The notes beneath the pieces are model-generated. The model was not told the origin of the DNA. It saw only the letters and a list, made by a program, of their open reading frames with translations, and searched no databases. Positions 1 through 13,408 of a DNA stretch of 64,000 bases are shown here, piece by piece; position 1 is the first letter of the stretch, and every line of letters begins with the position of its first letter. Origin of the DNA: Kalmusia sp. IMI 367209 (taxonomy: Eukaryota > Ascomycota > Dothideomycetes > Pleosporales > Didymosphaeriaceae); NCBI GenBank assembly GCA_027946365.1, contig JAPEUQ010000009.1:1178001-1242000 (forward strand). Direction: 5' to 3'. A program made the translations under genes and the position numbers.

Positions 1-3000
1 AGCAGTGCCTCGAGCAGATTTGAGACCGTAGTCATCTGGGATGTGACTGTTCAGCCATACGCTTCTTCCGCAGAAGCGCCATTAACTCAAGAGACTGCAT
101 GACCAGTGCTTTCCCTTCATTCTGATGTGCTTTTAGGAGTGTTTGATAGACCTGGCTAGCAATTTTCATTGGCGTGTCATACACGGCAATGAAGAATGAT
201 ATGACCACGTAAGCGGCATATTTATTGATAATATCTTCCAACCTGATGTACGCCCACGCGAAGCGGATGATATCTTTGCGAGTTTCTTGTATCGTGCTTG
301 AGTAATGTTTCAACAACAATGTGGTCAGTTGAAGCAGTTCCATGCGCGAGTGGTCGACACCAAGTTGGGCAGTCTCTTCCGAGGTGTCAATCAAAGCCTG
401 TGGCTTCCACAACCGGTTGTGTATTGTGTCCGTCATACTGCGGTCCACCAATTTCGTGCCCTTGGCTTCCCCGAACAGCGTGTCCCAATTGCGCTTGGCA
501 TCCATAGCGAAAATTGGGTTGACTATATATCGGAATATGAACGTTTTGGTCTTCTGTGAAGAAGTCCGTCCAGTGTAAAGATCGATGCACTTGTGGACCA
601 AGGTTCTCCAGTATTCGACCGACTCATTTGATACCATCTCTTCATAGATGAAATCAAACAGACGCGGATGTGCCTTTAATTCGTCGGAGGTGACCGCATC
701 GATGAGGTCAAAAAAGAAGTCGAGGTTATCGGGGTCGTATCGTAAGTAGGTCGTGAACACAGTGATGATCTGTTCGCCAGCTTGTTCCGTCGCCAAACGC
801 AGCTCGGGTTCGATGGTGTTTTGTCGCAGCTTCTTTTCCAATGAACGTGCAGCCTCAAAAAGGGCTTTTCTAAGGTCATCGTGGCCCACAAGCCACTCGC
901 ACGTCTCCTTGAACTTGCTTAGCGCGTAGGCGACGTGTATAGCATTAAGCTGCGCTTGACACCTCTCCTTTTCTGAACCATCCAAGTTGAATGAGGATAT
1001 AAATTTCGGTGTATCCTTCATTAGTTCTTCTCGTAGCGCACCACTCTCAGGATTCCCGAGTAATTGGGCGAAGAACCTGCCTTGTGTCTCATCTTTGAGA
1101 TTGGGCGAGAAGTGGTCCCAAGCTTCCTTCGGATACATGCAAAGATACTTGATGAGTGGCTCCCGAAAGGGGCTGTAATGCGTTCGACGAAGGCCTGTTT
1201 CGAGTTCAATGACCTTCTCAATAGTCTGCTTGAGGAAGGCAATAGCAGCTGGCGGCAGGAGGTGGAAAATGTTGAAGACAGCTGTGACAATCTTCATCTT
1301 GGGATTCTGCTCGATCATCGAGAACGATATTTTCTGCAAGCTGACTGGATCTGCGATATTCTTGAGGTGATCAAGAAGCCGACTTCCGATCTCGACTTTG
1401 AAGTAATTCGTAAGAAGCTTCAATAGACGGGCCAGGCCATCCAGATTTTCCACAGAAAGCTTTCGCGGGTCCTGAAGATTAATTAAGATCGGTCGAAGGC
1501 CACTCTGAAGTACATCCTTCGGAAGCTTGTTCGTTGCAGAGATGACGCCAGAGAGGCCGGCATTCGCCGCTTCGATGACCTCCTCGGACTTTGAGTAGAG
1601 GCATTTGAAGAAAACTGCAATGATTCGAAGGAACGTTTGATTCGGAGGCGTAGAGCTGAATTCAGGGAAACCTTGCGCAGTTGAGAGCAGGCGGATGCAT
1701 GCAACTCGTAGATTTACAATATGTTCTGCATTTCGTTGTTCGAAAGGCTTGGTGGCAAGCCCTTCGTCCTCTGCGTCTGCCAATGCCAGTGACTCCATAA
1801 GAAGCCGGGTGAGCTGGTCATTGAATTCGAGTATGTTGTTCTTGAGCTTCAAGCAGAAAGTGATCGCGTCAATGTATGCTATTTGAATGCTGAATGGTAA
1901 AGCACGGAGGGGTTTCGTCCAGATTGGTATTACGAGTCTGTCCTTGACTGGCATAATGAGCTCATGCACTGCAAGACCGGTGACTTCAGAAAGGACATGA
2001 AAAGCTTTCTGTGTAGCCTCTCGCACATTTTTGTTCATGTGTGAAAGATCGCCAACCAATTGTCCGCAGAGTCTAAGTAAAATGCTGTCGCGTTTCTCAA
2101 ACTCCTCTTTAGTGACCGGCTTGTAACATCGCCGGAGTAGATCTTCCAGAAGGCCTTGGGCTTGGATGCGCGTCTTTGAATCCAGGTCAATTGGCATATC
2201 TTTCATGACGAAGTTCAATGCCCGGATGAGTTCAGGATGCCGGCTATTCATCCACGCGTCGCCTAGTCCAAGCTTCTTGATGATGATGTTGATTCCCCGA
2301 GTACCTCCGGACTTCGTGAACCAATCATCCGCATGGCAATTGTGGCAGAATGTTTTCGAGAGCTCCTCGAAGAACGGGAACCTATCCAATTTTTCCTGAC
2401 TTCCAAAGATCGTCTTGGCGGCATCGCGCATAGTGAGAATGGCCTGCTCAGCGGCATCGCGGACGGACTGATGTTCGGATGCAAGCGAGTCCCCGAGAGC
2501 CTCTGAAAAGACATCGGTTTCTATTGCAACAGGACCTTCTCCCGATTGGACCTCGAACGGCTTCTTCGTATGCTTGTAGTGCGCGAAATGGGTGCCTAAC
2601 TCCAGGAGGGTAAAATGTTTCGCAAGATTGGTCACCAAGGCGTCTGCATCTGCTTTGAGTTCGGTTATCGACACAGCAAAGATGCAGGCCTTTAGAAGCT
2701 TCTTCAGTGTCTCCTGCTCGACCCCTTTTTTGACGGTGGACTTGTCTCGCTCAGACAAGGTCAATAAATCCACGCCGACATCCGTCTTCCTATTATACAA
2801 ATCATTTGCTTGAAGACGGATAAGCTGCGCAAAGTCGTCGGGTAGACTGTCGAACCCCACGAGGAGCTTAGTGTGAGCTGTGATAAGTCTGAAAGCTTGT
2901 TGTTTGTGGAAGGCATCCGATTTTTTTGATGCAGGGAGCTTTGGAATTTCATGCAATTTTGCAATAGCAGTTTCAATGCCTATCACGGATGGAAAGGGGC

Positions 3001-5945
3001 GGTCCTTGGTCGATCCAATGAGTCGAATATCGACGGACGATGCATCATCAGAGTAAGGCTTGTAATTCAACTGAGGTGGGCCAGTTATGAATTTGCGATT
3101 GCGGCCTCCCAGTTTGCCAAGGATCCTCATTGTCGTGTGCGCATGGAAATGGCTATATGGTTGAGGTTTCAAATGTTCCCAGAGGGCTGCCATAAGATCA
3201 TCTATAACCGGTGCCATGATTGGGTCGAGATAATCTGCGGTAAGATTATCGACACATAGTTCCAGGGTCCGAAGACCTTGCCCAACGAGGTCTGAACCGG
3301 CCCGTAGTGCAACCACCAAAGGCCTCATTAGATAGCTCAAATGCGGCAAGAGATTACTTAGTCTTGCTGGCACCGTGAGAGAGAGTTCAACAAAGAGGTC
3401 TCTATCAGTTGATTTCCGTGCTGTGAGTAATAGATTGTTCAAAACATCCAGGAGCATCTCAAGAAGAGGAAGAATTTCCTTGTAAAGATGCTCGAACCGG
3501 CCACCGCCGATACTCCTAAATAAGGACCTCAGCAGGTAGAAGTAGTTCATTGGCTCTTCTGCGGTGGTTGAGAGCTGGATGGACTTCGTGATGATCTTGC
3601 TGACGTGGGGCAGCAACACCTGTTCGTTCTGCGTAGAAAAAAGCGTTACCGCCATGAATGAGAGTTTGAAAAGTCGTAACAAAATAGAGGATTTGGCCAC
3701 ATCGGAGGTCCCGACTTCCTCAATCCGGTCCATCAGGAATTGTAAAAGCATGCCCGCAAAGCTTGGCGATGTTGCTTCTGAGGCAAGTAAAAATTGCGGT
3801 ACGTGGAGGAGCGCAGGGTGATCGAACATCATGTCGTACAAGTGAGGGATTTCGGAGGAGAAGATTTCGTGGAATGTAGCCGGGTCGATGTGATGAAACA
3901 CAGTTGCAAAAGTTTCCAACAGTTCCTTCTCTTCTTTACCACTCGACATCATGTATTGATTTGCCATTAGATCTCCTGGAGAGAGACCTTTCGTCTCTAC
4001 CGGTTTGTCGGTACCATAGTAGCGGAAGACCTTGGCGCCCTCGCGGAAGAGTTTGATCAGGACCTCCACTTCTTCAGCATTATATCCGTAAGATACCTCG
4101 TGCCAGTTCGCCGATGCATTAGCAGCATCGATCTCGTCCTTGATCTTTTGGGGGTTGCAGGCACGTAACTGATAGAAAAGATTCTTAAGTCCATGCAGAA
4201 GATTCTTGAACAAGAACTTGTTATCAGCGATTGGATCCGAGCTTCGCTCACGGGGATTTGACGTTTTGATTGGTGTTGCGTTGAAGATATCGATCTCGTC
4301 CCAATCTGGAGGCTGATCCCGCAATGCTAAATGGTTCTCTTCTACCGCATCGATAGACGGTGTGCTGTACGCTTTTGACACCTTGTTCGCATTGTGATAT
4401 TGCCGGTTCATGGCGGCGAACTTATCTCCTATTGCGTTCAGTATCATGATCAAAAAATATCGTGCATCTTCCTTCGGCTCTAGCTTAGCGATGCATTCGG
4501 CCATGTTCAACAGCAGCTTCGCACTCATCGTCTGGAAACTCGTCCCAGGGAATGTGTCGTGGAGATTCTTGGTGTACACTTCAACCGTGCGCCGTATTTG
4601 CTCCTTGTTAAGGGAGTCGCGTAGATGGTGGATCAAATCAGCGAGCATGCTATACGCCAACGGTCGCATAGTCTCATAGACGGTGAGACCATCACCAAAT
4701 TAACGTCCGTTCGTCCAAGAGTTCATCTATCTTCTTCAGAAAAATCTTCCTAAAATTGAAGTTGATGATATGTCTGATAGCCACCAGGAGCTCCTTCCTG
4801 GCGCCAGATTTCTCTCGAGGACAATCTTTCAATAACCGTACGACGATGTCGGGAAGGGTGGGCAAGAAATCATTCAGCTGCTGTGCGTATACCCGCAGCA
4901 GATATGCCAAAAAGCTCATCGTCTTCACTTGAGCTGTGATGAAGTCGCCAAAGGCCGCTCTGTTGCGAATTTCTTTGCTCACGCCCGTGAAGATCTTGCC
5001 TTGAGCCTCTGCTTCCTGGTGGGCCTTTTCCTGCGGCTTCGCCTGGAGCATGAGCACGTTCTTGATGAGAGGAACGAATAGCTTGACGTTTCTGTTCACA
5101 ACGCTGCGGTATGCTTGAAAGAGCGAGACGACTATGATAGGGCACTCTGCAAGCACCTTGAAAGACTGCATGCCCTTCAGCAGCATGCGTGTCTGTTCAG
5201 TGTTGATATCGCCGGCAGGGCCCGAGGTGAGAGATGTCGCGGGCGAGCCCGGTCGCGGAGACTGCGAGTATTGATGGTTGCTCGGCGTGGACGGTACACC
5301 CTGTCCTGACGGCGCCGGCGTCGTGTTGTCGAAGGTATCCTGTACAGCCTGCTCCATGGTCTCAAACATTTCTTGGATGAGATCCAAGAACGGCTGAACT
5401 CTGTCCTGAAGCGCCTTGGTCTGGTGCCGCTGGAAGTCCATGATGGTCTTCATACACAGCACCGCGTTGTCCTCGTTCTCGACCTTGACTAAACTCATCA
5501 GCTTGTCTACGATTTTCGCCGCATGCGGTTCTACGGCGTCCGTCGGGCTCATGGGGAGCCTGTGCAGAATCTCAAGCACGCAGTTCCGAAGCCGCTATGC
5601 GCATGGTTAGACAAGCTCAATCCTGCTACAACCGTTCCCGCACTCACCTGGTCCGGAGACGTGGATATGAATACTGGCGTGCCATCGAGAATCTTAAGGA
5701 ATGGCGGAACAAGGTGATTCAAGAATGCGCCATACTGAGGCCCCTGGCAGTAGCTCTCGATGTTGTCTCGTACGTCGATAGCCTGAGCTAATTTAACTCT
5801 CAGATCTGGTGGTGTGTTAGCTATTCCCTAGTTGTGTACGCAAACGTTCGCTTCTGGCGCGAACAAGTCGGCCACAGAGCGGCGTACCTGGACTCGGGTC
5901 GTCAAGCTTCGCGGCCATAGCCTCGAAGTTATGATGCGCCGCCAT
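1..5945 (-). CDS. TRA1: TRA1/TRRAP homologue, N-terminal half, runs off the left edge; one apparent frameshift
   Basis: Tra1 is the huge pseudokinase scaffold of SAGA and NuA4 that binds transcription activators. Exons seen: 5945-5888 (ATG, ending codon-split), 5805-5648, then 5594 leftward. The joined N-terminus and the alpha-helical HEAT-type sequence match fungal Tra1; roughly 1,850 of about 3,800 residues are in view, so the FAT and kinase-like parts lie outside. At 4697-4699 a TTT (coding strand) has one base too many: the frame runs into TGA at 4694-4692, while the expected Tra1 reading (I-G-D-G-L-T) resumes in the next frame from 4696. The second frame closes at 32 with a weak match to the family just before, so an unmarked intron or another indel may sit there. 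Since the gene is essential in yeasts, sequencing error in a homopolymer is the simplest reading. Identity is firm; the exact left-end structure is not. Confidence 0.9.
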
Positions 5946-6872
5946 GTTGATATGTTGTGCAGCTGGGCGCTGCTGCCGTAGCCGCTCCCCGGCTTCTCTC
6001 TCGCCGTGCGCTCGCTCGCAAAATTCGTCGCTCGTCGGTAGCGGTCGAGGGAAAGTGCATTGGTTGTGAAGCTTCTTCGGCTGAAGTATGGAGGTGGTGC
6101 GCCTGTTGCGCTATGAGGTAGAATTATCTTGTAAAAAGGAAGGCGAAGGCTACGTGGCCCGGAAGTGCATTACAATCATTACCTAGGAAAGAGCGCGTGG
6201 AGCGGTTGAGTGTGGTGGGCGCGTCCACCAGATACGTGATGCCGGGTCGCGAAGCTACACTCACGAACTGAACTTTGAGAAGGGCAGCCCGCGTAGACCC
6301 CGACGGCTGACACGCCGTGTAACCGAAAATTATTCGCGTATCGGTTGGCTATAGGCATCGACTAGCTGTAATAAAACGCGCTCGCTCGCTTCGCGCGGTC
6401 CAATCAAACAGCCGATGTCGAACCTCAAACCTCCCACCAAACAACCAACGAGAAGAGCAACGATTGTACAAATTCTGGAAAATTGGCTCCACTCAAATTT
6501 AGTTCATATGGCAGCCTATCAAGTTACTTTCCCTCTAGTGTTACCAGTAGTCGAACACAATGTCCATTACTCCAACTGCTCCATTGACTCGAGATACAAG
6601 CCAACGTGGAGGAGCTAAGGAGAACATGAATACAGGATTGAAAATGAAACCATGTTCAAATCTCAACCGTGAATATTTCTAATGATAAATTTGAATGACT
6701 ACTACTACTACTACTTACTTTTCTGTTTCTGTTAGCACGATATATGCGGAAAGCTATAGCACTTCACCATTAGTAATGTGTTCTCAGCTTCCTATGCGAG
6801 ATGAATGATAAGGTTTTGATGTTTTTAAATATAGTCATTTGCTAGCCGTATGCAAATAACCAAGGCTTGATA
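5946..6872. other. Intergenic, TRA1 promoter side and SFC1 3' side
   Basis: No convincing gene. It holds the TRA1 upstream region and the downstream region of SFC1, plus a short ACT microsatellite. A 67-codon plus-strand frame at 6415-6618 has no family resemblance or splice context. Confidence 0.6.
6698..6715. repeat. ACT trinucleotide microsatellite, six units
   Basis: Six perfect ACT units in a row in non-coding DNA, followed by TTACTT. Confidence 0.9.
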
Positions 6873-9014
6873 TTACGCATTGTACAGCCCACCAAAGGCA
6901 TGCATGCCATCATCTATCTCCCATTCGCCATCAGCATCCTCCTCCATCTCTTCTTCTTGGCCATCATCATCTAGTCCCTCATCTCCATTCTCATCATCCT
7001 CCTCCCTCTCCCCTTCAAGATCTTCCTCGCTATCGTCTTCGTCTTCGTCCTCGTCTTTATCGTTTACATCACCAATACCCTCCGTTATATCATCATCATC
7101 ATCATCATCATCGTTGCCTTCGTTGAGTATATCCTCAGCCGTCTCAGGGATTTCAGTCATATCCTCTGGCACATCAATCTCTTCTTCGTCTTCGGCTTCC
7201 TCAGCATCGGGCTCTGCACGCATTTGTGTCGACTGCGCCTCCATCTTCTCAAAGGCATACCGTGGGTTTCTAGCAGCATCACGAACACTCTTCATGACAG
7301 CGTGTTCTGTCCTTCTCTCTTTGATTGCTTCCTTGTCATGGAATTCTCTCGTGTACTGCCAGAAAAAGGTCTTATCATCCCAATGCTCAGGCCAGGATAT
7401 GACCCGCTCATAGATGGAATTATCCGGAATTTCGCCACCAAGGATAGTATTCATCTTATGTTTCAAGATGACTGTTGCTTTCGCCCAAGTACCGATATGA
7501 AACCAGCCTTGTAGTGTTGGTGCACATGTCGTCCGGATATCTTTGGTCTGTAAGATGCGTTGGATCAAAGGATCTGTAGCGTCGCAAAATTGGAAGAGGT
7601 TTCCAGTCTGCGAGACATGTTTACCGTCAAATATATGCTGATTTCGCAGCTCTTGAGGGCTTAGCTGCGACAGGTTACGCACGTGTTGGTCGAATTTGCT
7701 GAAGTGCCTTGCAGTGCCTGTCTTCTTATAGGACAAGAATGACACAGTTTGGTAGAACCGGTACTTGGGGTCCTTGCGGGGGTCGACCCCCCAAGCAATG
7801 AGGGCTTCACGCCAGGGCCCGGTCTCGAAAAAGTAGCCGCAATAGACAGCGGCTTGCCGCAGCCTGTCACGTTTGTCCCAGCCCAGTGTGTTGTAAAGTA
7901 AGTGTCGAGTGATGATGGGCCGTTTTGCCAGCTGGTCTCTGATGTTGCGAATCAGCGTTTGTACATAAGGTGTGAGGTCAGACTCCGGGGGCAGATTCGG
8001 CTTCGGTCCTGTGGGCACTTCTTCTGCGTTGGGTTTGATGATACTGTAGCCAGCCCATGCTAGGCTCCGCTGTAGATTAACTTCGCCACCACGGTCATCA
8101 GTGTACTTGACGAAAGCATTCTGCTGGAAACGGTAATTGTATGCAACTGGCATCTGCAAGAACTCTGCAGAAGGACCGACATCGTTGGTTAAGTCGGCTC
8201 CCGCGGCTGTGTTCAGGTCGAGGGCTTTCAACTTGGTGACTACAAAATGGTCAACACGTGACGTATCAAAGCAACGCATGCAGTCTGTGAACGGCACGTA
8301 CAGCTTAGTGGCAGTACGTTGTCTCTAATTTTGAGCATGGTACTGTTCGTTGAAGCCGCGTATTGAATGTCCGGTAGATCTGGCATGTCAGTGAGTTGAC
8401 GAGGAAGGTGAGAGAGGTCCTCACTCCGAAAGCGATGTGTCTCGTCAATGATACCAGCTACCGAGACGGTATATTTGGCGGCGGTGTCCTGCAAGGTGCG
8501 AAACACGGTCGCCGCATCTACGCGTGGATTCTGTCTTTCTACACGCTTGGACTGGTTGGTAGCTTCCGCATCGCTGTCAGCCACGAATGGTCCCGACGAG
8601 CCACGCTTCCGCTTGCGCCCTGTCCGTTTGGGTACCGTCACCTTCAAGAGCAGATTGTTGGTAGCCACGGGGGTAGAAAGCAAGCGCTTGGCGAAAGGGT
8701 CGTCTGGCCGAAGAGAGACTGATATGACCTTGGGGAACTCATCCAGGCCCTCTGCATTGGGCTGGGGCTCTAGCTTGGACCTCAAGCCCTAGGTGCGGTG
8801 TCAGCTGCATGCTCGTGGTGCCGTCTACAAGTAGGCCTCTGACCTTGCTTAGCTTGACTGGCCCACCTAGCGAGATGATGCCCTTGTCGATGTTCTTGAT
8901 GAGGCATGGGTGCTCGACCACGGAGATGGCGCGCGACGGGATCTGCAGCCACGGCGCTGTCTGCTGGGCCGCATTCTCGTGGCTCGCCGTCGTGGTGTTG
9001 CTGTCCATGTCCAT
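6873..9014 (-). CDS. SFC1: TFIIIC subunit tau95-like (Sfc1/Tfc1)
   Basis: Subunit of TFIIIC, the factor that binds the internal A box of tRNA genes and recruits TFIIIB for RNA polymerase III. Three exons: 9014-8844, 8788-8302, 8239-6873; 674 residues. Intron 1 (55 nt) has a GCTGAC branch site and CCTAG acceptor; intron 2 (62 nt) has a perfect GTACGT donor. Both were needed because adjoining frames differ. The N-terminal dimerisation part carries VTVPKRTGRKRKRGS, a hallmark of the family, and the middle has the winged-helix/Tau95 block (RPIITRHLLYNTLGW, YYRFYQTVSFLSYKK-like). The C-terminus is a long Asp/Glu tract, encoded partly by a (TCATCA)n-like run near 7085-7115, as usual for this subunit. 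Start chosen at the first of two close ATGs. Gene is divergent from the PP2A gene. Confidence 0.92.
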
Positions 9015-9737
9015 GACTACGGCGAGGGCGATTGATTGCAGCTTCCGCCGACGTGCAGGGATGTGCTTCTCTGGCTCCTTAGCGGAATTGCGGCAACCAC
9101 GCCTCGCCGCACAGCACAGGCGGAGGATAAGCAGCTCTGTCCAGCGCTCTGCTGGCTAGTCGTCGCTTGTCTCTAGCTCTCGCTCCGTTCCGGCGCCTGG
9201 CAGTGATGCTCATGCACGCCGGCCTGCCACCTCGTCGTCCATCTTTTTGGCGACAGCGGCGGGGTTTCGCGCTTGGGCCCCCCTCTCAACCAAACTAAGC
9301 ATAGTGGCATAGCCTGCTTCACAGTGTGCAACTCCCAACTCCCTCTCGAACCACCTCCATTTCTCCTCTTCCTCTGCCGCGAGATCCTACATTGACGCCA
9401 GAAGGTCATCTTCATCTGCGAGCCGGTTGTGGTTGCCAAGGCCCCCGCCCTCACACGGCCCCTCTGACCCTCGCCCACACGCTCTGTTGTCGGCCGTGCT
9501 CTCCCTAAGCTTCTGCACCCGCGACGACCTGCAGCCCACTTGCCCTGTCCGTCTATGTCTGTCTGAGTTGCTGGACACTATAAGCATTGAGCCATCCAAG
9601 TGCGCGTTTGTGTCACTTCCATTGGCGCTGTCGGCTGCCACCCCCGGGCCCTCGAAACAGCCCTAACCCGACCGCTTCCTCGAACGTCCCCGTACCGCCT
9701 CCGCATCGCGTGATACTGCTACACGCGTCCTGCGAAG
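9015..9737. other. Divergent promoter region between SFC1 and the PP2A B56 gene
   Basis: 723 bp with no supported gene. It is GC-rich and pyrimidine-rich on the plus strand towards 9737, consistent with a long 5' leader of the PP2A gene. Overlapping short frames on both strands show no family resemblance. Confidence 0.6.
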
Positions 9738-12389
9738 ATGAAAGGCTTCAGACAGAGGGTGGTAAGCCTTACCCTGTGCACGACGTCTCTGCACTGCGGC
9801 GCTTGCTTCGGAAGCCAGCCCCCAATTATCGGCACAGAACGCTAACATGCCCAGCACGAACAGCTCGCGAGAGCCAAAACTGATAAGTCGTCCAAGAAGA
9901 AAGACTCGACCTCCGGCACCTCATCTCCATCGCACGGCGCCTCGAATTCGCCTTCTGGATCTGCGCACGCTACGCCCTCGTCGTCCCAAACCCAACTGAC
10001 GGACGGACGTAACAAGCCGCTGCCTTCTGGCGAGGGCGTAACAGGAAACACGGGCTCGTTACAGCCAGGGCAGCCGGGCGTACCTAACTCGCTCGGCGCG
10101 GGCTCGCAATCCAGTGGACAGCAGGGCGTAGGCAGCTTCGGTGGTGCAGGCAGCGCCGGTGCCTCAGGTCCCGGTACACCCCACAGAGCGGGACAACCGT
10201 TGGCCCCCAGTGTCATCATCAGTCCTAGCGCTCCTGTAAGTGCGATCAGTTGCTGCAGCGGCGATGAAGATTAGCTAACGATGGCAAATGCAGCACATTC
10301 CTCCTCCAGGCGCAGCAGAGACTATGCCTGGCGACCTCCTACCCCCCAAAGCAGGACAGAAGTCGCTGATTTTCGATCGCCTGCAAACCACACCCAAAGA
10401 CAATGTTGAAGGTATTCGAACGCCAAAGCGCCAGCACTCGTCAAGGTTCGACATTTCGGACCAGCGACAGAGAGAGCTGGAGAAGCTGCCAGGGTTCCAT
10501 GAGGTACCCCCTAACAAGCGCGAGGAGCTGTTCATGCAAAAGCTTGACCAGTGCAATATCATATTCGACTTCAACGATGCGAGTGGGGATATGAAGTCGA
10601 AGGAAATCAAGCGTTTGGCGTTGCATGAACTTCTAGATTATGTCGCCAATAACCGCCAGGTCATTACAGAGCGAATGTACCCCCGTGTCGTTGAGATGTT
10701 TGCGAAGAATCTGTTCCGACCCATTCCGCCGCCGATGAACCCTCAAGGCGAAGCATTCGACCCTGAAGAGGATGAGCCAGTATTAGAAGTTGCCTGGCCA
10801 CATATCCAGGTGGTGTATGAGTTCTTCCTCCGCTTTATAGAGAGTCAAGATTTCAACACCAATATCGCCAAAGCCTTCATTGACCATAGTTTTGTGTTGA
10901 ACGTTAGTATTCTTCCCAGCTCCGGTCATGTCAATTCTAACTTTTGTAGCTCCTTGAACTGTTTGACTCAGAAGATCCGCGGGAACGAGACTTCTTGAAA
11001 ACTACCTTGCACAGGATATATGGTAAATTCTTGAATCTTCGTTCATACATTCGTCGCTCCATCAACAATGTCTTCTTCCAGTTCAGCTATGAGACGGAGC
11101 GCTTCAATGGCATAGCGGAGCTACTCGAAATACTTGGATCTATCATCAATGGATTCGCTTTACCGTTGAAAGAAGAGCACAAGTTGTTCCTCACCCGCGT
11201 GCTACTACCGATGCACAAAGTCAAAAGTCTCAGCATGTACCATCCGCAGTTGGCGTACTGCATAGTACAATTTCTGGAAAAGGACGCAGCACTGACTGAA
11301 GAGGTATGCCTAAGAACTGTTTTGGTCTACATATAGTTGCTAACGTTATAGGTCGTACTGGGCCTGCTACGATACTGGCCGAAGGTCAACAGCACGAAGG
11401 AGGTTATGTTCCTGAATGAGGTGGAAGATATTTTTGAGGTCATGGATCCTGCCGAATTTGCAAAAGTTCAAGAGCCGCTTTTTAATCAGCTGGCCAAGTC
11501 AGTCGCAAGCCCTCACTTCCAAGTCGCGGAACGAGCGCTCTACTTCTGGAACAATGAGTACTTCTGCAACTTGGTGAGTGATAATGTGGAGGTCATTCTA
11601 CCGATCATGTTTGCGCCACTGTACGAAAACTCTAAAGGACATTGGAACCGGTATGTTGTTCACCGTTTAGCAGTTGAGATTGAGCTTACGCAAACCAGGA
11701 CAATTCACGGCATGGTATACAATGCGATGAAACTGTTCATGGAAGTGAATCCGCAGCTATTCGACGACTGTTCGCATGATTACGCTGAGTCTCAGAACAA
11801 CGCCAGCGAACGTGAACGAAGTCGACAGAGTAGATGGGAAAAGCTCGAGAAGCTTGCGGAAGCTCGCAAGAATGGCAATCTGGTAGCGGAGACTCCAGCT
11901 TCAACATCGAAAGTAGGCTCTCCGATGCGGTTAGATGACTCGGATCCGCTTAGCCAAGGGCGGATGGAGGCGCTTCGACTTCAGGATGACAGCATAGCTT
12001 CCAAAGACCGGCGGCCAAAGGAGTTTGAACGGCAGGGCAGCCAGACTTCGGTACGTTGATTCTTAAGTCCTAGAACTCGCAACATGAGCATTTTCTACGG
12101 CCGAATCATTGTACTTTTAATTTTATTCCTAGACTCCTAGGGTTTTTCTATTGTCAAGATTTGCTTTTGGGTTCCGGGTTAATCTGACTTCTGTGCTTGC
12201 TCTCTGCAGCGGAGACACCTCTCTTCACGAGAGGACCACACACATCCGCACACGCGGCGGTCGTCCAGCGGTCGTCCTCGCAGCAACAGTCGTCCTCATT
12301 CGTCGGGTAGTACCGGCGCCTCTCGCACTGCGACTGCCAACGGATCTGTTCGGATCGTCACGAGTGGGACGGCGACTAGAGCCGCCTAG
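9738..12389 (+). CDS. RTS1: PP2A regulatory subunit B', B56 family (Rts1-like)
   Basis: B56 subunit that selects substrates for protein phosphatase 2A, acting in stress response, septation and chromosome segregation. Seven exons: 9738-9761, 9855-10235, 10294-10902, 10950-11303, 11352-11650, 11699-12050, 12210-12389; 732 residues. The first exon is only eight codons (MKGFRQRV) and is joined across a 93-nt intron with a GCTAAC branch site. Residues about 9-150 are a low-complexity Ser/Gly/Pro tail, then the all-helical B56 HEAT-like domain follows (for example [54 protein letters not shown]). The C-terminal tail is basic and Ser-rich; the last intron (159 nt) ends at CTCTGCAG and its exon reads cleanly to TAG. 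All exon phases agree. Confidence 0.94.
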
Positions 12390-13408
12390 CATTTTGTCCT
12401 GCTTTTCTTCGCGATATACACTTCTTTCTTCATGGCGCGTTGCCCTTTTCCTCTTCTATCTACCATGTTCGGAAACGGCTGCAGTTGCGATATGGGTGCG
12501 TTTTGTGATGGCATACCCGCTATATGGGTGCTTCGGTCTGGCCTGCCAAAAGCAAGATGGAATCTCATTCCTCAGGGTGTAACGGCGTCGAGATTTTTCT
12601 TTTCTTTTCATAGGATACGGTGTGGTTGTTGGTTGGCGAGAAAGATGAATGGCCGGGCTTGCCCTTTTTCTTCATACACTCTGATAGACATGGAACGTAA
12701 AGATTCACTCGAGCAGATGCTGACAGGTCGGCTCTCGGTTATGCTGGTTTTCCTCGGTGTGAAAGTAGTGCATTTGGCTTGTGATGCCACAATCAGAGGA
12801 CAAAAGCTTGGGGGTCCAGCAGCGAGATGATGATCCTTGCTGATTGGCTTGGGTGTAACTGGGGAAGATATCCCAGACGCCTGACGTGCCTTACAAATCC
12901 CAAGTCCCACTACATTCACATGCGCGCAGTTCGCAAGACTACACAATCACTCCTCACTGACAATTGACCCACACAGCAAACCGCAATGGCACCTGGGGCC
13001 GCATGTGAGGTACCACAACAGCGCGAAAGGAGGCCGCTTGGCGTTGGAGACCCGATTCGGCCAATCAACGGCATGCCTCGGATCTTACATAACGCTGTAG
13101 GGCAAATTGCTTTACGCCAGTAGCGTTGCGTGCGGAAGGCGCGGGCGGCGACGAGCTCTCATTTCCGACCCCTTTCTTTACTCTCAAGATATTTTCGAGA
13201 TCCTGTCGTGCGTGTCTATAAGCTCGAAGTCAACCCCCCGTGTTTGACCTCCCAGGGCTCGCCTTCTTCTCCTCACCCTTTCTTGTCACTCCTTGGGCCG
13301 CTGTTGCCGTCTTTTCTTTCCCGCATTCCTCTTATTTCTCCTGCTGTGTTTGCGCAGCTTCATTACAACCTCAACGCCGCGACCTAGACGTATACACGAC
13401 TGCGCACC
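12390..13408. other. Intergenic; elongase promoter and leader
   Basis: About 1 kb with no supported gene. The last 200 bp before 13409 are pyrimidine-rich on the plus strand and a TATAAG stretch lies near 13214, consistent with the elongase promoter and 5' leader. Confidence 0.55.

Noticed and set aside
8739..8843. Apparent frameshift near the SFC1 start
   Set aside because: A 55-nt intron with GCTGAC branch site and CCTAG acceptor joins the two frames in phase, so no frameshift is needed.
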